Source: an uncultured Clostridia bacterium (GTDB lineage Bacteria > Bacillota > Clostridia > TANB77 > CAG-508). From it: 64,000 nucleotides of DNA. This document shows positions 56,116 to 62,172 of this stretch, one piece after another. Position 1 is the stretch's first letter. Every line of letters starts with the position of its first letter. A program made the translations under genes and the position numbers. The stretch lies in NCBI GenBank assembly GCA_948777935.1, contig CAQDYY010000002.1, positions 13,937 to 77,936 on the forward strand, given 5' to 3'. The notes under the pieces are model-generated. The model saw only the letters and a list, made by a program, of their open reading frames with translations, did not search any database and was not told where the DNA came from.

Positions 56116-57144
56116 TTATCCTTTTATTCTTTTTATATCTTCCTCACTTAGTCCTGCTAGTCTTAGTCCTTCATCTGTATATCCATAATCAAATGCTTCT
56201 TTACATACTTTATCTGCAAATATATATTTATAGGTATCAAAAAACAAATTAAAACTTATTTTATTTTTCATTAAATTACCCATAGCTTTTAATATTCTTG
56301 CATTTCCTTTTAACTCTCCTTCAAAATATTCAAAACTATCATAATCAAATATATGGTCGTAATAAACCTCTCCATAATTTGAAATATAATATCCACAGCC
56401 ATTCATATCAGAGCTGTCATGACTTCCTTTATCTAAAATTTTCTGAAAGTCCTCATTCCAATTACATAGCCATTCTAAAACAAATACAGTTTTCCCACCT
56501 TCAACATCTGTTTCTGCATTAAATATTGTTCTTGATGGTGCTGTTAGTAAATCTCCTTTTTTAAATGGTGTAGGAATATTTAAACAAATTCCATCTGTTT
56601 CTGGATATTCATTTGTACTATATATATTTATTAGTTCTAGCTGTTTATTTTCTATGTTATATTTTTCTATAATTCTTATGCCATTTCTCTCTAAAGTTCT
56701 TTTTATTAGCTGTATCTTTAATATTTCATTATCTGTATCCTCTTTTAATTCTTGATATAATGCCATACATACATCATCATAATTTTTATAAAAATTTTCA
56801 CTTTCTTCAAATCCATGTGAATATGAATTTCTATAACATATTTCATAAGTATAAATCATATTTTCAGATTCCGTTTGTATTTCTTTCCTTAAATCTTTTA
56901 TTCTTTGGATTTCTTCTTGTATCATATCTTTTACACTATCATAGTGTTTACAATTCATTCTTTCAATTACTTCCATATCAGGATAATCTGATATTAGTTC
57001 TTGATATGCAGTTATTTTCTCATCTATGCTCATTCTTTTATTTCTATAAATTAATACTGCCAGTTCTTCTGTATTAAATTGATGTTTTATCTTTTTGCAA
57101 TGTTCTTGAATTGCTTTTGAATTGATTAAATTATATATATCCAT
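56116..57144 (-). CDS. Unknown element protein
   Basis: 342 aa from the ATG at 57144 (GGAGG 8 nt upstream). An upstream ATG at 57174 is inside the previous gene. Residues 195-270 contain NIPTPFKKGDLLTAPSRT and VFVLEWLCNWNEDFQK; the C-terminus EAFDYGYTDEGLRLAGLSEE is typical of small clostridial phage-like proteins. Coiled-coil-like middle (about 65-100). Four bp after the DUF4314 gene. No family assigned. Confidence 0.65.
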   Translation of the reverse strand: MDIYNLINSKAIQEHCKKIKHQFNTEELAVLIYRNKRMSIDEKITAYQELISDYPDMEVIERMNCKHYDSVKDMIQEEIQRIKDLRKEIQTESENMIYTYEICYRNSYSHGFEESENFYKNYDDVCMALYQELKEDTDNEILKIQLIKRTLERNGIRIIEKYNIENKQLELINIYSTNEYPETDGICLNIPTPFKKGDLLTAPSRTIFNAETDVEGGKTVFVLEWLCNWNEDFQKILDKGSHDSSDMNGCGYYISNYGEVYYDHIFDYDSFEYFEGELKGNARILKAMGNLMKNKISFNLFFDTYKYIFADKVCKEAFDYGYTDEGLRLAGLSEEDIKRIKG

Positions 57145-57148
57145 TTTT

Positions 57149-57631
57149 TTATTCCTCCAATATTTTAAATTCATCTATTCCAACTGATAAACCTAAACTA
57201 CTTCCATTCTCCCAGTTTACATGGATAGTTCCTATATCATCTACATATTGTACTATTCCTAATGTTCCTGTTGGTACTGGTGCAATTAAATCATACATCT
57301 TAACTAATTCTATTTTAGTTCCTGCAACATATTTTTCTCTTATGTATTTTATTTCTTCTTGTGTATGATTTTTCGTTTGACTTTGCTTATCTAATACTAA
57401 AATAATATCATCTAATTCAGATACATCAATTATTCCTTCTAGTCTATCAGGACTTACTCTAACCTTTAGCTTTCCATCAAATTCTGTTATTGTTAATGTT
57501 TTGTATACATCTTGTTCTCCATCTCTATTGTATAAATATTCTAATGTCAAAGAGTTACCTGATATAATTAGATTTACTCTATCCATGTACTTATCTGCTA
57601 CCTTTTTAACTACTTCAATTAAAAGTTCCAT
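57149..57631 (-). CDS. DUF4314-domain protein
   Basis: 160 aa. The C-terminal 65 residues (KYVAGTKIELVKMYDLIAPV, then PTGTLGIVQYVDDIGTIHVN and NGSSLGLSVGIDEF) match DUF4314, a small SH3-like domain common on clostridial mobile DNA. The N-terminal 90 residues are beta-rich and unassigned. First gene of the right-hand operon. Confidence 0.8.
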   Translation of the reverse strand: MELLIEVVKKVADKYMDRVNLIISGNSLTLEYLYNRDGEQDVYKTLTITEFDGKLKVRVSPDRLEGIIDVSELDDIILVLDKQSQTKNHTQEEIKYIREKYVAGTKIELVKMYDLIAPVPTGTLGIVQYVDDIGTIHVNWENGSSLGLSVGIDEFKILEE

Positions 57632-57812
57632 TTTATTACCCCCATTATAATCAAATTTAAACTATTTTATCTCTTTGGATATATAATTTGTTGTTTATTA
57701 TTTTTAATTCCAAACGTGCCAAACCTCGTAATGAAGTCCACCATTTAAAATTAAATCTACAACAAATTTTATACCAAAACATCTATCATCAAGTATTTAC
57801 TTACGCAGTCAG

Positions 57813-57827
57813 TGAAGTAGCTTAACA
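57813..57827. repeat. 15-mer TGAAGTAGCTTAACA, copy 2
   Basis: Identical to 55364-55378, in the leader of the DUF4314 gene. Confidence 0.55.
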
Positions 57828-57980
57828 TATTAATTTGGATTTTGCAAATGTTTGATATTTAAGCATTATATAAAATAAGAAAACTGCTAAACAAATATTG
57901 ATATTGTTTAACAGTTGTGATATTATAATAATCAATAGAATATTATTAAGTTTATATTATATAAGATTTATTCTAATATT

Positions 57981-58014
57981 TTTACCCAACTTTTGTGAAT
58001 TTTTACCCAACTTT
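57981..58014 (+). promoter_or_regulatory. Probable integrase arm-type sites, right end
   Basis: Two exact direct copies of TTTACCCAACTTT at 57981-57993 and 58002-58014, 21 bp apart, that is two helical turns. Confidence 0.7.
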
Positions 58015-58161
58015 AAGGGATAATATAACACTATTTAAAATAATATAAACTTATTTAAGATAAGTATGAAAAATGTATATGTGTTGATTCTATTATGTTT
58101 GGTGTTTTTTTCTTAGAGTAATAACAATTTCAAAAATTACTCTAATTTTCAAAATGTGGTG

Positions 58162-58170
58162 GACTCTTAA
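58162..58170 (+). other. Right attachment core (attR)
   Basis: GACTCTTAA, the same 9 bp as attL, at the junction with the tRNA 3' half. Confidence 0.85.
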
Positions 58171-58208
58171 TCACAAGGTCGGAGGTTCGACCCCTCTATG
58201 GCGCACCA
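58162..58208 (+). pseudogene. 3' half of host tRNA-Lys(CTT), split by the element
   Basis: Anticodon loop end, TCACA, variable loop AGGTC, T arm and acceptor strand ATGGCGC with ACCA. Pairs perfectly with the 5' half at 36130. Confidence 0.93.
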
Positions 58209-58230
58209 AAAATAAAGTTAAAATAAAGAT

Positions 58231-58272
58231 AGAGCCACTCTTAACAAAGTGATTAAGAGTAGCTCTTTTTAG
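58231..58272. terminator. Terminator of the tRNA-Lys locus
   Basis: Stem AGAGCCACTCTTAA with TTAAGAGTAGCTCT and a T-tract. Belongs to the original host tRNA gene. Confidence 0.85.
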
Positions 58273-58312
58273 ACTATCCATAAAAATTCTATGGAAAGAT
58301 TAAGAAATGAGA

Positions 58313-58942
58313 TTATAGATAAATGTTTATGAATTCATTTTTTTCGTCTTTTTCTTGAAATGCCATAACATCATATCCACTATTTTTAAAGTCTATTTGT
58401 CTTTGAAAACAGAGCATAAGATTGATAATATAATAGCCAAAACAAAGTTGTGGCATTGGGATTTGAGAACGATTACATAAATGTTCTAAATATTGACTAC
58501 CAATAAAATGATCCGTATTTGCCATATACTCTGAAAGGTCTTTTTGGAATAGAAAAATAGGCAATAAAAGAAGGATTGACATTATGTCTACCGAAACAGT
58601 ATCTATGTTATTTTTAACGAAAAAAGGATTATTTATAGCCCCTCCAAGTCCTAAATGGTGCATTGCTATTCCTTGAGCAACAACCCATTGCTGTTCTTTA
58701 TAGGTTATATTGGGAGACAAAGAAATCGTTTTTTCCTGTAACCATCCATAGACTTGACTAGGAAACGAAAGATTTGATCGGTAAATATCAAAACCTAAAT
58801 TTTCTGCAACAAATTTAATATCAATCGGCAAGACCAACTTTTCAAGATTTTCTTTGTAAACATCATGTAATACCTTTTCCATTCTATTTGAAAAGTCCCA
58901 ATATTCATTTAACATGTTAAACTGATCTAATAAATCGTTCAT
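58313..58942 (-). CDS. Degenerate ImmA/IrrE-like protein
   Basis: 209 aa. Layout as in ImmA/IrrE (M78) proteins: LPIDIKFVAENLGFDIYRSN near 39, GWLQEKTISLSPNITYKEQQ near 68, then VVAQGIAMHHLGLG where an active member has HExxH. Here the zinc motif is lost (QGIAMHH), so it is probably inactive as a protease. Hydrophobic stretch near 120-135. AGGAGG site before the ATG. Directly outside attR. Confidence 0.65.
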   Translation of the reverse strand: MNDLLDQFNMLNEYWDFSNRMEKVLHDVYKENLEKLVLPIDIKFVAENLGFDIYRSNLSFPSQVYGWLQEKTISLSPNITYKEQQWVVAQGIAMHHLGLGGAINNPFFVKNNIDTVSVDIMSILLLLPIFLFQKDLSEYMANTDHFIGSQYLEHLCNRSQIPMPQLCFGYYIINLMLCFQRQIDFKNSGYDVMAFQEKDEKNEFINIYL

Positions 58943-59155
58943 AATACCTCCTATTAAGTAAATCTCATTTTATTTATACAAGAAACGAAACAATTATACA
59001 ATGAATTTACATAAAAGTAAAGATGAAAATATAATATTTTAATACAACTATAGAATTTACATGGATTTGAGTACAAAAACATATATGTATTGAATTATAC
59101 TATCAAAATGTGTTAAAATTATATAAGTAAAAGATAAGAAAAAGGGGTGAAATTT

Positions 59156-60106
59156 GTGTTTAAGATATACAATTCAGATATTCAAACAAACCAATTAAAA
59201 CAAATAGAAAAGATAGAAAAAGGATGTTGGATTAGTATGGTAAATCCAACAGAAGCAGAAATAAAAGAAGTATGTAAAAAAACAAAAATAGCAGAAGAGT
59301 TTATTAGATATTCATTAGACTTTGAAGAAAAAGCGAGAATTGACAGTGAAGAAGATGATGGAACAATTCTATTTATAGTAGACGTACCAATAATAGAAAA
59401 AGAAAAAGACACAGAAATTCACACCACAATGCCACTTGGAATGATAGTAGTGAGAGATGATTATTTTATAACAGTATCCCTAAAGAAAAATATAATAATA
59501 GACAATTTTGAAAGAAAAAAAATAAAAGCATTTTCAACCTATAAAAAAAGTAGATTTCTATTTCAAATAATGTATACAAATGCATCACATTATCTAACAT
59601 ACCTAAAACAAATAAACAAAGAAACAGAAATAGCAGAATCTATTCTAAAAAATTCAATGAAAAATAGAGAACTATTAAAGTTACTAAGTTTAGAAAAAAG
59701 TTTAGTGTATTTCACAACATCATTAAAATCAAACGAACTTGTTATGGAAAAAACACTAAGAGGAAAAATACTAAAATTATATGAAGAGGATGAAGACATA
59801 CTAGAAGATGCAATAGTAGAAAATAAACAAGCAATAGAAATGAGTGGAATATACAGAGACATATTAAATGGAACAATGGATGCATATGCATCAATAATAT
59901 CAAACAACCTAAATGGAGTTATGAAATTTTTAACATCAATTACAATAATACTTGCAATACCAACATTAATTGCAAGCTTATGGGGAATGAACGTACCAGT
60001 ACCATTACAAGGACACCCATATGGATTTATAATATTATCACTAATATGTATAGTAGTTACAATAATATCAATACTATTATTAAAAAGAAGAGATTTATTA
60101 GATTAA
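59156..60106 (+). CDS. CorA-family divalent cation transporter
   Basis: 316 aa from the GTG at 59156 (AAGGGG 8 nt upstream). An earlier GTG at 59147 overlaps the ribosome binding site. Cytoplasmic domain first, two C-terminal membrane segments (about 255-275 and 290-310) with the signature GMN (LWGMNVPVP) at the end of the first. Imports Mg2+ or related ions. Monocistronic. Confidence 0.92.
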   Translation: MFKIYNSDIQTNQLKQIEKIEKGCWISMVNPTEAEIKEVCKKTKIAEEFIRYSLDFEEKARIDSEEDDGTILFIVDVPIIEKEKDTEIHTTMPLGMIVVRDDYFITVSLKKNIIIDNFERKKIKAFSTYKKSRFLFQIMYTNASHYLTYLKQINKETEIAESILKNSMKNRELLKLLSLEKSLVYFTTSLKSNELVMEKTLRGKILKLYEEDEDILEDAIVENKQAIEMSGIYRDILNGTMDAYASIISNNLNGVMKFLTSITIILAIPTLIASLWGMNVPVPLQGHPYGFIILSLICIVVTIISILLLKRRDLLD

Positions 60107-60206
60107 AGAAAAATTTGGAAAACAAAAAAAGAATAAAAAACGACAAAAGGCATAATAATAAAATAGAAAAAACATCATAGAGCTTTTTCTAGAAGGAGTG
60201 AAAACT

Positions 60207-60398
60207 ATGAAAATAATTGACAAAATTGCCTTAGTGTTAGTTATTATAGGTGCAATAAACTGGGGATTAATAGGATTTTTTAATTTTAATCTAGTAGAAA
60301 TGATATTCGAAAATATGACAATAATATCAAGAATTATATATGCATTAGTTGGAGTTTCAGGACTATGGGCAATAAAACTATTATTTGATAATGACTAA
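60207..60398 (+). CDS. DUF378 small membrane protein
   Basis: 63 aa from the ATG at 60207 with GGAG 8 nt upstream. Two membrane segments; LVIIGAINWGLIGFFNFNLV is the DUF378 (YuzA) signature. Function unknown. Confidence 0.9.
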   Translation: MKIIDKIALVLVIIGAINWGLIGFFNFNLVEMIFENMTIISRIIYALVGVSGLWAIKLLFDND

Positions 60399-60406
60399 AA
60401 CAAAAG

Positions 60407-60435
60407 TGGTCGCATTTTATGCGACCATTTTTATT
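60407..60435 (+). terminator. Rho-independent terminator
   Basis: Stem TGGTCGCAT with ATGCGACCA and T-tract after DUF378. Confidence 0.93.
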
Positions 60436-60466
60436 AGTAAGAAACTACTCCTTTTTAAAATAAATG

Positions 60467-60491
60467 TAGGGGCGAGCATTGCTCGTCCGTG
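60467..60491. repeat. GC-rich palindromic element
   Basis: GTAGGGGCGAGCATTGCTCG with TCCG following: inner palindrome GGCGAGCATTGCTCGTC. Its GC content stands out against the surroundings. It looks like a dispersed REP-type repeat; only one copy is in the window. Confidence 0.5.
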
Positions 60492-60576
60492 TGGCAAAGC
60501 TTTTATTCCAAAATCCATTGCGAAAAACAAAAAAAGCATGTATAATAGAACAGTATAAAATAGAGGAGGAAGAGAA

Positions 60577-62160
60577 ATGTTAGTTGCAAATGGAGTAACA
60601 ATACGTTTTGGAAAAAGAGTATTATTTGAAGACGTAAATATTCGCTTTGGAAAAGGAAACTGTTATGGAATAATTGGAGCAAATGGAGCAGGAAAGTCAA
60701 CATTTTTAAAAGTATTGTCAGGAGAAATAGAACCAAGTAAAGGTGAAGTGTCTGTAGAAAAAGGAGAAAGAATATCAGTATTAAAACAAGACCACTTTGC
60801 ATATGAAGAAGAAAGAGTTATAGATACTGTTATTATGGGAAATAGCGAGCTATACAAAATAATGAAAGAAAAAGACGCTATATATGCAAAACCAGACTTT
60901 AGTGAAGAAGATGGAATGAAAGCTGCAAAACTAGAAGAACGTTTTGCAGAACTAGATGGATGGAATGCAGAATCAGATGCAGCAGTACTTTTAAACGATT
61001 TAGGAATAGAAACAGAAAAACACTATAAATACATGAAAGAACTAGAAGCAAGAGAAAAAGTAAAAGTATTACTTGCACAAAGTCTATTTGGAAACCCAGA
61101 TGTATTATTACTAGACGAACCAACAAATGACTTAGACTTAAAAAGCATTGATTGGCTACAAGAATTTTTAATAAACTTTGAAAACACAGTAATAGTAGTA
61201 TCACATGACCGTTATTTCTTAAACAAAGTATGTACACACACAGCAGATGTAGACTTTGGAAAAATAACAGTATATCCAGGAAACTATGACTTCTGGTACG
61301 AATCAAGCCAACTTGCATTAAAACAAGCAAAAGAAGCAAACAAGAAAAAAGAAGAAAAAATAAAAGAACTACAAGACTTTATAGCAAGGTTTAGTGCAAA
61401 TGCATCAAAATCAAAACAAGCAACATCAAGAAAAAAATCATTAGAAAAAATAGAATTAGAAGAAATAAAACCATCAAACCGTAGGTATCCGTATGTGGAT
61501 TTCAAACCAGAACGTGAACCAGGAAAAGAAATACTAGAAGTAAAAAATATATCAAAAACAATAGATGGAGAAAAAATACTAAATAATATCTCATTTACAG
61601 TAAAACCTGGAGATAAAATAGCATTTTTAGCAGATAACGAAAACGCAAAAACAGTATTATTCCAAATTATTGCAGGAGAAATAGAACAAGATGAGGGAGA
61701 AATAAATTGGGGAACAACAATTACAAATAGTTACTTCCCAAAAGATAATAATTACCTATTTACTGGAGATATAAACTTAGTAGAATGGCTAAGAGGATAT
61801 TCTAAAGACCCAGATGAAACCTTTGTAAGAGGATTTTTAGGAAGAATGCTATTTTCAGGAGAAGAGGCACTAAAAAAAGTAAATGTACTATCTGGAGGAG
61901 AAAAAGTAAGATGTGTATTATCAAAAATGATGCTTTCAGGAGCAAACTTTTTAATATTAGATGAACCAACAAACCACTTAGACATGGAAAGTATTACATC
62001 TGTTAATGAAGGAATGAAAAACTTCAAAGGAAATTTACTATTTACATCACATGACCATCAGCTAACACAAACAGTAGCAAATCGTATAATAGAAATAAAA
62101 CAAGATGGAAGCTTAATAGACAAAGAAGTAACATATAATGAATATTTAGGTATAGAATAA
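60577..62160 (+). CDS. ABC-F family ATPase (Uup/EttA-like)
   Basis: 527 aa. Two ABC domains: Walker A IIGANGAGKST near 33 and a degenerate second one (AFLADNENAKTVL near 352), signatures LEAREKVKVLLAQSL near 153 and LSGGEKVRCVLS near 437, Walker B LLLDEPTNDLD and LILDEPTNHLD. No membrane domain; the inter-domain linker is basic. ABC-F proteins act on the ribosome. The altered second P-loop is notable. AGAGGAGG site before the ATG. Confidence 0.92.
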   Translation: MLVANGVTIRFGKRVLFEDVNIRFGKGNCYGIIGANGAGKSTFLKVLSGEIEPSKGEVSVEKGERISVLKQDHFAYEEERVIDTVIMGNSELYKIMKEKDAIYAKPDFSEEDGMKAAKLEERFAELDGWNAESDAAVLLNDLGIETEKHYKYMKELEAREKVKVLLAQSLFGNPDVLLLDEPTNDLDLKSIDWLQEFLINFENTVIVVSHDRYFLNKVCTHTADVDFGKITVYPGNYDFWYESSQLALKQAKEANKKKEEKIKELQDFIARFSANASKSKQATSRKKSLEKIELEEIKPSNRRYPYVDFKPEREPGKEILEVKNISKTIDGEKILNNISFTVKPGDKIAFLADNENAKTVLFQIIAGEIEQDEGEINWGTTITNSYFPKDNNYLFTGDINLVEWLRGYSKDPDETFVRGFLGRMLFSGEEALKKVNVLSGGEKVRCVLSKMMLSGANFLILDEPTNHLDMESITSVNEGMKNFKGNLLFTSHDHQLTQTVANRIIEIKQDGSLIDKEVTYNEYLGIE

Positions 62161-62172
62161 AGGAGAATAATT

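Larger units (their letters stand above)
57632..58161. other. Right-end control and attachment region of the element
   Basis: Gene-free. Contains leader block C (57649-57672), the 15-mer copy 2 (57813-57827), a hairpin (about 57882-57919, AACTGCTAAACAA with TTGTTTAACAGTT) acting as terminator, and two arm-type sites. Confidence 0.6.
36159..58170 (+). mobile_element. 22-kb integrated element in tRNA-Lys(CTT)
   Basis: Bounded by a 9-bp direct repeat GACTCTTAA at 36159-36167 and 58162-58170, which is the anticodon-loop end of the interrupted tRNA. It carries an integrase and excisionase-like gene at the left end, replication functions (RepA-like ATPase, gpII-like initiator), a serine recombinase, regulators, an AAA ATPase, two papain-like proteases, an S6 paralogue and many small unknown genes. 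No phage structural genes and no conjugation genes are visible, so it looks like a satellite or plasmid-like integrative element. The repeat unit spacing is 22,003 bp. Confidence 0.9.

Noticed and set aside
36159..58170. Calling the element a prophage or an ICE
   Set aside because: No capsid, portal, terminase, tail or lysis gene and no relaxase or coupling protein was recognised between the att sites.
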